DNA from: Muribaculaceae bacterium
GTDB taxonomy: Bacteria > Bacillota > Clostridia > Lachnospirales > Lachnospiraceae
Length of the DNA: 64,000 nucleotides
Reading direction: 5' to 3'
Assembly: GCA_023666425.1 (NCBI GenBank)
Contig: JAMPCA010000004.1
Location: forward strand, 62,001-126,000
Part shown: in pieces, positions 8,292 to 15,330 of the stretch
Layout: each line of letters opens with the position of its first letter
Numbering within the stretch: position 1 is the first letter of the stretch
Notes under the pieces: model-generated
Database searches by the model: none
The model's input: the letters and a program-made list of their open reading frames with translations, nothing else
What the model was told of the DNA's origin: nothing
Position numbers and translations under genes: made by a program

Positions 8292-9213
8292 AAGAAGCAT
8301 TTATGAACTAAAGGGATTATATCGTGACACGTTCCGCGTGACTGGCTATGAATTTGGGGCAGGAGATCCGTCTGTCTGTATTGTAGGAAGTACCAGAGGA
8401 AATGAAGTGCAGCAGATGTATTGCTGTTCCCGGCTGGTGCAGAAAATGAGGCAGCTGGAAGAAGAGGGAAGAATCACGGAAGGTCATAAGATTTTAATTA
8501 TTCCCTCGGTCAATCCCTATTCCATGAATATACAGAAAAGGTTCTGGTCAACAGATAACACGGATATCAACCGGATGTTTCCGGGTTATGATCTGGGGGA
8601 AACAACCCAGAGAATTGCGGCTGGTATTTTTAAGGAGATTTCAGAGTATTCGTTTGGAATACAGTTTGCTTCTTTTTATATGCCGGGAGATTTTGTCCCG
8701 CATGTGCGACTGATGGATGAGGGATACAGCAGCCCTGAAACAGCGAAGCAGTTTGGCCTGCCCTATGTGATTATCCGCAAGGTAAGGCCTTATGATACGG
8801 CAACCTTAAACTATAACTGGCAGGTATGGGATACACAGGCATTTTCTTTATATACGACGACTACAGCGCGAATTGACAGAAACAGCGCTGGACAGGCAGT
8901 TTTGGCAGTTATGAATTTTTTGTCCCGGCAGGGAATGATAAAATACAGCGCACCAGAAAGTCTGGATTCTAAAGTGGTATATGATGATGACATGATTTGC
9001 ATAAAAACCGCAAAATCCGGGATTTTTGAGCCGATGGTAAGGGCTGGCGAGGAAGTCAGCGTCGGACAGCCGCTTGCCAATATTCTGAATCCTTATGAGG
9101 GGAATATTATAGAAACAATCTATGCTCCTTTTGCAAGGGTTGCTTTTTTTGTACATAACGAACCGTTGACCTATGCGAATACAGCCGTGTTTAAGCTGAT
9201 TGAGAGGCCGTGA
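8284..9213 (+). CDS. AstE/AspA-family paralog lacking zinc ligands (likely pseudoenzyme)
   Basis: This 309-aa protein aligns along its length with the preceding gene, including NRMFPG and the C-terminal lipoyl-like strand region, but the zinc site is altered. GIHGDE has become STRGNE, so the first histidine is Arg38 while Glu41 stays. The third ligand His of IHAS is Phe128 in IQFAS. Without two of three zinc ligands it is unlikely to hydrolyse amides and may regulate or stabilise its neighbour, with which it is translationally coupled (the overlap is ATGAATAA). The frame is intact, so the change is not recent decay. A decayed MFS start follows immediately after its TGA. Confidence 0.8.
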   Translation: MNKRSIYELKGLYRDTFRVTGYEFGAGDPSVCIVGSTRGNEVQQMYCCSRLVQKMRQLEEEGRITEGHKILIIPSVNPYSMNIQKRFWSTDNTDINRMFPGYDLGETTQRIAAGIFKEISEYSFGIQFASFYMPGDFVPHVRLMDEGYSSPETAKQFGLPYVIIRKVRPYDTATLNYNWQVWDTQAFSLYTTTTARIDRNSAGQAVLAVMNFLSRQGMIKYSAPESLDSKVVYDDDMICIKTAKSGIFEPMVRAGEEVSVGQPLANILNPYEGNIIETIYAPFARVAFFVHNEPLTYANTAVFKLIERP

Positions 9214-9342
9214 ATGAAAAAAGAAAAGCCAGTACAATAATCCATCACGGCCGGATTTGCGGGATATATTGTGCGGGCCGTTGCCAATAATTTTGCGCCA
9301 TTTGCGCCATTGGCGTACAGAAATATTTGCCATCTCACAGAA
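9214..9342 (+). pseudogene. Remnant of an MFS transporter 5' end
   Basis: This stretch matches the start of the MFS gene (392-522) at most positions, for example GGATATATTGTGC and CAATAATTTT, and then the CTCACAGA that lies 120 bases into that gene. A one-base deletion before ATCACGG and small later deletions destroy the frame, and an in-frame TAA appears after eight codons. The ATG follows the preceding TGA directly (TGAATG), as in an operon. It is the relic of a second copy of the transporter gene at the end of the cluster. Confidence 0.8.
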
Positions 9343-9355
9343 AAAGGGTTATAAT
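9327..9355 (+). promoter_or_regulatory. Promoter of the diguanylate cyclase gene
   Basis: TTGCCA (9327-9332), 17 bases and a perfect TATAAT (9350-9355). The -35 lies within the decayed MFS remnant, so the promoter appears to have been recruited from former coding sequence. Confidence 0.65.
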
Positions 9356-9398
9356 AGAACCGATAGAATGCTTTTTTATGATGCGAGGGGCAGTACAG

Positions 9399-10499
9399 AT
9401 GAAGAAACGGTTTCAGATCGGTAAAAAAATTGTAGACGGAGATCTTCCTTTCCATGAGGATATGAAATATCTTCTGCTGGTGGCGGCAGCCTCGGTGGCG
9501 CATTTTTGTTTTACTCTGATTTTTTTCTATTGTCATGCATATATTCTGGCTTCCTATAATATATTTGCTACATTATTTTATATATACCACAGTGCGGTTT
9601 CCGTGAGAAAGAGACGTTACGTCCTGATGTACCAGTCCTCCCTGCTTGAGATACTGTTCCATTCCGGTCTTGCGACCCTGCTTTTGGGGACGGACTTTGG
9701 TTTTATGATCTATACGATCTCCCTGGTTCCGCTGGCGTTTTATTTGCCCTACACCATACCGAGATACCGGAAAAATATCGGGATTCCGGTGATTACTTCC
9801 GTTTTAATCGTTGCGTACTATTTTGTGATCACCTTTGTGGCGACAATCGTTCCACATTTCTATAGTGAAAACTTTGACGATGCGTTCAGGGGACTGTTTT
9901 ACTATGTGAACAGCTTTATCGCCTTTGCCCTGCTGGTATTTTTCTCCCTCATTTTTATGATTGAGATCTATCAAATGCAGGCGAGGCTGGAGCAGGAGAA
10001 CCATTCCCTCGGGCGGCTTGCCAATTACGACCCGCTCACCCATCTGCTCAACCGCAGGAGCATGAACAGCTATCTGCAGAGGGCATGGGAGGATTGCCGC
10101 GAACAGTCGGACGTCTTTACACTGATTATGTCGGATATTGACGATTTCAAGCATGTGAATGATACCTATGGACATGCCTGCGGCGATGAGGTGCTCAAGG
10201 CAGTCAGCCGGGTAGTAAAAAAGGACGTCCGTTCCCATGACAGCATATGCCGCTGGGGAGGCGAGGAGATTCTGATTTTAGTACATGCTGACAGAGAGGC
10301 GGCAATTTCGATTGCCAGGCACATATGTACAGATGTGGCGGAGAGGGCTGTGCGTTTCAATGATCAGGACGTGAGAGTGACCCTGACCCTCGGCATCGCC
10401 TCTTATCACGGACAGCCGGATATCTCCACAATTATTGCGGAGGCGGATGCGAATCTGTACAAGGGAAAAACGAATGGAAAGAATCAGGTGGTCTTTTAG
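9399..10499 (+). CDS. Membrane-bound diguanylate cyclase (GGDEF)
   Basis: The 366-aa protein has about six hydrophobic segments over residues 20-200 and a C-terminal GGDEF domain. The active-site loop reads RWGGEE (about 285-290), a catalytically competent GGEEF variant, and RSHD five residues upstream fits the RxxD inhibitory site, so product feedback is likely. It should make cyclic di-GMP from two GTP at the membrane. The N-terminal sensor is of no type I can name. The ATG at 9399 is preceded by GAGGGG with eight bases spacing; upstream ATGs lack this. It is a single-gene unit with its own promoter. Confidence 0.87.
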   Translation: MKKRFQIGKKIVDGDLPFHEDMKYLLLVAAASVAHFCFTLIFFYCHAYILASYNIFATLFYIYHSAVSVRKRRYVLMYQSSLLEILFHSGLATLLLGTDFGFMIYTISLVPLAFYLPYTIPRYRKNIGIPVITSVLIVAYYFVITFVATIVPHFYSENFDDAFRGLFYYVNSFIAFALLVFFSLIFMIEIYQMQARLEQENHSLGRLANYDPLTHLLNRRSMNSYLQRAWEDCREQSDVFTLIMSDIDDFKHVNDTYGHACGDEVLKAVSRVVKKDVRSHDSICRWGGEEILILVHADREAAISIARHICTDVAERAVRFNDQDVRVTLTLGIASYHGQPDISTIIAEADANLYKGKTNGKNQVVF

Positions 10500-10543
10500 G
10501 AGGCCATCTGTTTTTATATCACAGGAAGACTTTGGCCTGACAG

Positions 10544-10625
10544 AAAACGGGGATTTTGCGAATATTTGCGCAAACAAAAACGGGGATTTTGCATATATAT
10601 TGCTTGATAAAAACGGGGATTTTGC
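10544..10625 (+). repeat. Three 16-bp direct repeats at exact 33-bp spacing
   Basis: AAAACGGGGATTTTGC occurs identically at 10544-10559, 10577-10592 and 10610-10625, a step of 33 bases or about three helical turns. The third copy runs into a TATAAT box at 10628-10633 upstream of the ATPase gene. In one frame the repeats read as NGDFA units, but the exact DNA identity and promoter position favour a protein-binding array over a coding role. Confidence 0.85.
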
Positions 10626-10655
10626 ATATAATAGGTGTGAAAGCGAGGTCTGCGT

Positions 10656-11990
10656 ATGTTTAAGAGGAAGATTTATGACAAGCTCGTAGAGTGGAAACGT
10701 GAGGAAAAGGGCGGCACGGCGCTGCTGCTTGAGGGAGCACGGCGCATTGGCAAGTCAACGGTGGTGGAGGAATTTGCGAGGAGAGAGTATCAGAGCTACA
10801 TTCTGATTGATTTTTCCGGCTGCTCCCCGGAGATAAAGAATCTGTTCCTGGATATGTCGGATATGAACTATTTCTTTTTACAGTTACAGCTATACTGTCA
10901 TGTGGATCTGGTGGAGCGGGATTCCCTGATTATTTTCGACGAGGTGCAGCTATATCCTCCGGCGCGGCAGGCCATCAAGCATCTGGTGAAGGACGGCAGA
11001 TATGACTATATTGAGACGGGCTCGCTGATTTCCATTAAGCGGAATGTAGAGGGAATACTGATTCCCAGCGAGGAACGGCGGCTTTACATGCACCCCATGG
11101 ATTACGAAGAATTTTTGTGGGCGATGGGAGATGGGGCGACTCCGGGGCTGCTGCGGCAGCTCTGTGAACATCCAAGGCCTCTTGGGGACGAGGGAAACCG
11201 GAAAATGATGAGAACCTTTCGGCTGTATATGCTGATTGGGGGAATGCCGCAGGCGGTTGACCGCTATCTGCAGTCGAATAATCTAAAGCATGTAGATTTG
11301 GTAAAACGGGATATCCTGAATCTCTATGAGGAGGATTTTCACAAGCTGGATTCCACCGGGAAAATTTCCCTGCTTTTTGATTCCATTCCGGCAGAACTCA
11401 ACAAGAACGCGGCCCGCTATCAGGTGTCGAGCGTGCTCAGGGGCGTGCGCGCGGAGGGCTCACTTGAGCTCATCGCCGCACTAAAGGATTCCAGAACCGT
11501 CAATGTCGCCTACCACGCCAACGACCCGGGGGTGGGAATGGCGAGCAACCGGGATTTGGGAATGTTCAAGCTGTTTCTCGCGGACACCGGACTGTTTACG
11601 ACGCTGGTGTTTAAGGATAAGGATTTTACCGAAAACCTGATATACGAAAAGCTGTTAAGTGACAAACTTTCCGCGAATCTGGGCTATCTGTACGAAAATG
11701 TAGTCGCGCAGATGCTCACGGCAAGGGGAGACGAACTGTATTACCATACCATGAAGAGCGATACCTCAAACCATAATTATGAGGTAGACTTTCTGGTGTC
11801 CCGCAAAAATAAGGTCTGTCCGATTGAGGTAAAATCCTCCGGTTACCGGACTCACAGTTCACTGGACAGGTTTGCCGAAAAATATTCGGCGCGGATACTG
11901 AACCAGTATGTGGTGTACACGAGGGACTGGAAAAAGGACGGGGCAGTCACGCTGCTTCCGGCATATATGCTGCCGTTTGTAGAGCTGTAG
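10656..11990 (+). CDS. AAA family ATPase with DUF4143 C-terminus
   Basis: The 444-aa protein has a P-loop GARRIGKST near residue 27 and a Walker B LIIFDEVQ near 95, typical of the AAA_14 family. A C-terminal DUF4143 region ends in a PD-(D/E)XK-like segment (YEVDFLVSRKN, then PIEVKSSG). Such proteins are common, often multicopy, in gut anaerobes. Their role is unknown, though a nuclease-like ATPase acting on DNA or in defence has been suggested for relatives. The ATG at 10656 has GAGG eight bases upstream. Transcription probably starts from the TATAAT touching the third upstream repeat, so the repeats may mediate control. The gene stands alone. Confidence 0.8.
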   Translation: MFKRKIYDKLVEWKREEKGGTALLLEGARRIGKSTVVEEFARREYQSYILIDFSGCSPEIKNLFLDMSDMNYFFLQLQLYCHVDLVERDSLIIFDEVQLYPPARQAIKHLVKDGRYDYIETGSLISIKRNVEGILIPSEERRLYMHPMDYEEFLWAMGDGATPGLLRQLCEHPRPLGDEGNRKMMRTFRLYMLIGGMPQAVDRYLQSNNLKHVDLVKRDILNLYEEDFHKLDSTGKISLLFDSIPAELNKNAARYQVSSVLRGVRAEGSLELIAALKDSRTVNVAYHANDPGVGMASNRDLGMFKLFLADTGLFTTLVFKDKDFTENLIYEKLLSDKLSANLGYLYENVVAQMLTARGDELYYHTMKSDTSNHNYEVDFLVSRKNKVCPIEVKSSGYRTHSSLDRFAEKYSARILNQYVVYTRDWKKDGAVTLLPAYMLPFVEL

Positions 11991-12046
11991 AGAAGGGGCA
12001 CAGATACCAAAATCAAACAAAATGGGGAAATTTGCGGTCTGCTTGT

Positions 12047-12076
12047 GCAGAATTCTTGTAAATTTGTAAAAAGTGG
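12047..12076. repeat. Bipartite intergenic repeat, copy 1
   Basis: GCAGAATTCTTGTAAAT (12047-12063), two bases, then GTAAAAAGTGG (12066-12076). Both parts recur in the same order at 36583-36636, with 26 bases between them. The core AGAATTCT is palindromic. The rest of this 298-base gap holds an A/T-rich stretch and the promoter-leader of the next gene. Confidence 0.55.
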
Positions 12077-12153
12077 GACTTTGGTACTGTATAAAATGTA
12101 TATTTTTTTGCTTGAATTTTCGTAAAGTTTATGCACACTTATTCGGCAGTACA

Positions 12154-12165
12154 TGCTATTATAAT
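12154..12165 (+). promoter_or_regulatory. Extended -10 promoter of the pseudouridine synthase
   Basis: TGCTATTATAAT contains both an extended -10 (TG, one base, TATTAT) and TATAAT. No good -35 is seen at 16-18 bases, which fits an extended -10 promoter. Confidence 0.45.
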
Positions 12166-12196
12166 GACTGTAAAAACCCCCCAATACATTATATAG

Positions 12197-12261
12197 TTTT
12201 TACTATACCCCATAGTAAAAATACCTTCTCCTAAAAAAGGCAGCTTGCAGCTGTCTTTTTT
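12197..12261 (+). promoter_or_regulatory. Two-hairpin leader of the pseudouridine synthase
   Basis: Hairpin A has the perfect arms TTTTTACTAT (12197-12206) and ATAGTAAAAA (12212-12221) with loop ACCCC. Hairpin B (12233-12261) pairs AAAAAAGGCAGC with GCTGTCTTTTTT and has the form of an intrinsic terminator. Both lie between the promoter and the start codon at 12289, so the leader could regulate by attenuation. Confidence 0.6.
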
Positions 12262-12288
12262 ACATATAGAAACGTATACGGATGGAAA

Positions 12289-12975
12289 ATGCATATGAAC
12301 TGGAATAAAGTATATGAGGACAGCGCGCTGGTCGTCTGCTATAAACCGGCGGGGATCCCCACACAGACGAAGCATATAGGCAGGCCGGATATGGTGAGCC
12401 TTCTAAAGAATGACCGTGCATTGCACGGCGAGCCTTCTTATGTCGGACTGGTGCATCGGCTTGACCAGCCGGTGGAGGGGCTGCTTGTGTTTGGAAAGAC
12501 GAAGGAGGCGGCCGCCCGGCTGTCAGGGCAGGTGCAGGCAGGGAGCTTTGGCAAATACTATTACGCGCTCGGTCAGGGAAGCAAACCGGAAGCTTCCGGC
12601 AGGGAAGAAATATTCCTGATAGATTATATTTTGGCGGATAAAAAGAAAAATACAGCCTCTGTCGTGCCGGAGGGGACGCGCGGGGCGAAAAAGGCAGTGC
12701 TTCAGTACCGGGTCGTTGGAAACGAGGGAGACAGGATATGCTTTGACATTACATTGCACAGCGGCCGCCACCACCAGATTCGTCTGCAGATGGCACATCA
12801 TGGCTGGCCGCTTTTGGGAGACAGGAAATATGGTGTGGGGACAGAGCAGGGGCAGCAGCTTGCGCTCTGCGCTTACCGCATCACCTTTACGCACCCCGAG
12901 ACGGGAAATACCATGGATTTTTCCATTCAGCCCCAAAATCCGGCGTTCGCGTCGTTTTGCACGCAGCCTTTATAA
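12289..12975 (+). CDS. RluA-family RNA pseudouridine synthase
   Basis: The 228-aa protein contains the RluA-family catalytic motif HRLDQPVEG with Asp59 as the nucleophile. It also has the family opening (VVCYKPAGIPTQ) and the later HQIRLQMAHHGWPLLGDRKY. It isomerises uridine to pseudouridine in rRNA or tRNA; the target site cannot be assigned. There is no S4 domain in front, so it is one of the short RluA-type enzymes. The start is ATG at 12289 (or 12295); the ribosome binding site is weak. The upstream leader contains a terminator-like hairpin, which suggests regulated expression. It converges with the Rpn-type gene. Confidence 0.88.
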   Translation: MHMNWNKVYEDSALVVCYKPAGIPTQTKHIGRPDMVSLLKNDRALHGEPSYVGLVHRLDQPVEGLLVFGKTKEAAARLSGQVQAGSFGKYYYALGQGSKPEASGREEIFLIDYILADKKKNTASVVPEGTRGAKKAVLQYRVVGNEGDRICFDITLHSGRHHQIRLQMAHHGWPLLGDRKYGVGTEQGQQLALCAYRITFTHPETGNTMDFSIQPQNPAFASFCTQPL

Positions 12976-12978
12976 TAA

Positions 12979-13014
12979 GAAAAGGCGCTTCATTTTTATA
13001 TGCGGCACCTTTTC
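12979..13014. terminator. Imperfect terminator between convergent genes
   Basis: GAAAAGG pairs with CCTTTTC across a T-rich loop, with an imperfect inner stem. Position between two convergent genes supports a terminator role, but the stem is weak. Confidence 0.35.
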
Positions 13015-13045
13015 TCTGCTATTTTATATTAGTTGCCTTCTCCAA

Positions 13046-13909
13046 TTACACTAATTGCATAACCTCTGCTTCAATTTCTTTCAATTCATCAAATGACAGT
13101 GAAGAGACACAATCGGCAATATCTTCAAGCGTCATTTTTCCCTTTCTGATTAATTGTTCCGCCATTGCCTTTTCTGTATCATGCTTTTCGCTCTTAATAA
13201 AAGATTTCATTATCTGCTCATCATCAAATAAACTCATCATAATCGTTACCACCTCCATTTCCCTGCTGCTTAAATACTGTTTTAATATATTTCTGTCTTT
13301 ACAAATATGGATTGTTGCTGTAACTGCCTGCCTTGTCATTCCATACTTACTAACCTGTTCGTTAAATACTTTGCAAAAAACAATGTATTCATTGATAATA
13401 TTATCTTTATCACTCTCATATATGACTCTGGCCTTTATTTCGATGTCAATATCAGCACCGTCAAAAAAATCCTGCGATAAAGATATTGTATCAGGTTTTC
13501 TGCCTTTATCGCCTGTGAATATCACATATAATTCAGGTTTTGGCATTTTTACTTTCTTACTTTTATATAAGCTCTGACTTGTTTTCTCAAAATATTCATG
13601 GTAACTCTGTGCCAAATACAGCAATATTCTGATTAGAATATTTACCGTCCATGAAGACTGTGCTTCCAGGAGCAGAAGTAATTTGTTATTTCCTGCCATA
13701 ATACCCAGATCATTATACAGATTATCTGTCAATACATTATCTATCGTAACAATATCCAGCGTGTCCGCTGTTGCGTCTGTATCCTCCGGGTGTAGGGTTT
13801 TATACAGTGCAAGCAGATTATTTTTGTCTTGGAAAAGGTCTAAAAATACACTGTTCTTTGCGGTACGCTTTGCCCTGACTTCTTGTGTCTGCTTTGTATT
13901 GTTCTGCAC
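13046..13909 (-). CDS. Rpn/PD-(D/E)XK nuclease-family protein
   Basis: This 287-aa protein fits the Rpn/YhgA-like group of PD-(D/E)XK nuclease-transposase relatives: a YNDLGIMAGNNKLLLLLEAQ block supplies the acidic residue and the E-x-Q core, and the C-terminus is helical and charged. Relatives nick DNA and promote recombination; here this is inference from family. The start is GTG at 13909 with AGGTGA five bases upstream (AAAGTG context). The gene is clearly more A/T-rich than its neighbours and stands alone, which points to horizontal transfer. Members are usually multicopy in Lachnospiraceae. Confidence 0.7.
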   Translation of the reverse strand: MQNNTKQTQEVRAKRTAKNSVFLDLFQDKNNLLALYKTLHPEDTDATADTLDIVTIDNVLTDNLYNDLGIMAGNNKLLLLLEAQSSWTVNILIRILLYLAQSYHEYFEKTSQSLYKSKKVKMPKPELYVIFTGDKGRKPDTISLSQDFFDGADIDIEIKARVIYESDKDNIINEYIVFCKVFNEQVSKYGMTRQAVTATIHICKDRNILKQYLSSREMEVVTIMMSLFDDEQIMKSFIKSEKHDTEKAMAEQLIRKGKMTLEDIADCVSSLSFDELKEIEAEVMQLV

Positions 13910-14085
13910 TTTATCACCTCGTTTCCTTAAAAGTAGTGATAGAAAATAATAGACATTACGTCTGTCTTTAATTATATATAAAAATATTTGCGTTTACAAT
14001 AAAATTCCGTTAAATTTCTTTCTTTATCATTTCGTAGTATAAATGCTGTGTTGTAGCTCTCTTGTGTTTGTTATAATCAAGTCTT

Positions 14086-14394
14086 TTACGGCAGCAGCTC
14101 CACAAGAAACACCGCGGTGCAGGCGCAGGCGGCAACCACCGTGAGCCCCATGCCCTTTAGGGAAAGGATAATGGCGACCACAAGTCCTGCCAGCGCAGAC
14201 AGTGGATGGCTGGTGGCGTGGAAGATTGCCGGAAGCGTCATTGCGGCAAGCACGGCATAAGGGATATAGTACAAAAAGGACTGGATAAAGCGGTTTTGGA
14301 TTTTCTCCCGTATGGCGGCAAAGGGGATCACGCGAATCAGATAGGTTGAGCCGGAAAGAACCAGCAGATAGCAAAAAAACTGTGTGTTATCCAT
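14086..14394 (-). CDS. azlD: AzlD-type branched-chain amino acid exporter subunit
   Basis: The 102-aa protein is almost entirely hydrophobic with about four membrane helices, including the family-typical YLIRVIPFAAI. AzlD is the small partner of AzlC; together they export branched-chain amino acids or analogues. The start at 14394 has AAGGAGG nine bases upstream and overlaps the azlC stop by eight bases (ATGGATAA), so translation is coupled. A longer frame to 14418 lies inside azlC and is less likely. Confidence 0.85.
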   Translation of the reverse strand: MDNTQFFCYLLVLSGSTYLIRVIPFAAIREKIQNRFIQSFLYYIPYAVLAAMTLPAIFHATSHPLSALAGLVVAIILSLKGMGLTVVAACACTAVFLVELLP

Positions 14395-15094
14395 TGCAAA
14401 TGTCCTCCTTATCATCAAGTGGAAACAGAACCGCAGTCAGCGTGGCGGCGGCCACGGCGCAGACGGTGATGGCGATGCCGTCCGATACATGTCCAAGAAG
14501 CGGAATACAGGTAAATCCACAGCGGCAGAGGGAAGCGGTGATCACGGCGAACACGACAGGCCGTGATTTTTTCATTTCCGGTACCACGATTGCGACAAAC
14601 ATACTGTAGATGGCGATGCCGAGGGCGCTCATCAGGCGCTCCGGCAGCACGTTGCCCAGAAGAGCCCCGACGAGGGTGCCGGCAGACCAGCCGAGATAGG
14701 GCAGTACGGAAAGCCCTGCGAAAAAGCTCCTGCTCACACGGTCCTCCTGACTCGCAACCGCAAAAATCTCGTCCGTCATCATAAAGCCCAAAATCCAGCG
14801 CCAGATTCCGCGAAAGCCGGTATCTGTTTTCTGGGAGAGAGAGATCGACATAAAAGAGTAGCGGATATTGATGGTAATCTGCGTAATCAGCATCTGCACA
14901 TACTGTCCCGGAGCGAGCATGGCCGTCAGTCCGGCAAACTGTCCGGCAGAAGTGACCGTACACATGGATACCAGCGTCGCCTGCCACCAGGAAAGCCCGG
15001 CAGATACCGCCATAATTCCAAAGGTAAAAGAGACGGACAGATAGCCGAGTCCGATTGGAAGCCCGGCGGTCACTCCGCGCATAAAATTCTTCAT
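14387..15094 (-). CDS. azlC: AzlC-type branched-chain amino acid exporter
   Basis: The 235-aa membrane protein matches the AzlC family: an N-terminal GVTAGLPIGLGYLSVSFTFG segment, about six or seven helices and the conserved TDEIFAV region. It forms an efflux system with the overlapping azlD. The ATG at 15094 has GGGGAG upstream at normal distance; the ATG at 15109 lies inside that ribosome binding site and is rejected. Expression is from the 236-base gap shared with the divergent pullulanase gene. No regulator gene is adjacent. Confidence 0.87.
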   Translation of the reverse strand: MKNFMRGVTAGLPIGLGYLSVSFTFGIMAVSAGLSWWQATLVSMCTVTSAGQFAGLTAMLAPGQYVQMLITQITINIRYSFMSISLSQKTDTGFRGIWRWILGFMMTDEIFAVASQEDRVSRSFFAGLSVLPYLGWSAGTLVGALLGNVLPERLMSALGIAIYSMFVAIVVPEMKKSRPVVFAVITASLCRCGFTCIPLLGHVSDGIAITVCAVAAATLTAVLFPLDDKEDICNG

Positions 15095-15330
15095 AGGTAC
15101 TCCCCCCATTTTTCTGGATGCCTGCTCTACCTATTATACAACCCTCACATAAGATGTCAAACAGAGGAAATTACAGTAAATCCGAATCAAGTTGTGTTTT
15201 TGAACAAAAAAATCACCACTTTTTGTCCTGTTTTTGCCATATGAATTTCCAGAAATTTCAATTATAATAGAAAGTACGAAAAAACACGAAACCAAATAAC
15301 TGGGAGTGTGGAAGAAAAGGAGAGGATTGT

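Noticed and set aside
10544-10625. Possible CRISPR array
   Set aside because: Repeats are 16 bases, spacers 17 bases and related in content, no cas genes nearby; not a CRISPR. The 48-bp units at 49416 are coding minisatellites and also not CRISPR.
10435-10689. 84-codon frame with NGDFA peptide repeats
   Set aside because: It overlaps the end of the cyclase gene and runs into the ATPase start; the exact DNA repeats and promoter position fit a binding array better. Kept as a doubt in the finding.
12957-13577. 206-codon plus-strand frame opposite the Rpn-type gene
   Set aside because: Shadow of the minus-strand gene; Ser/Leu/Ile-rich without ribosome binding site.
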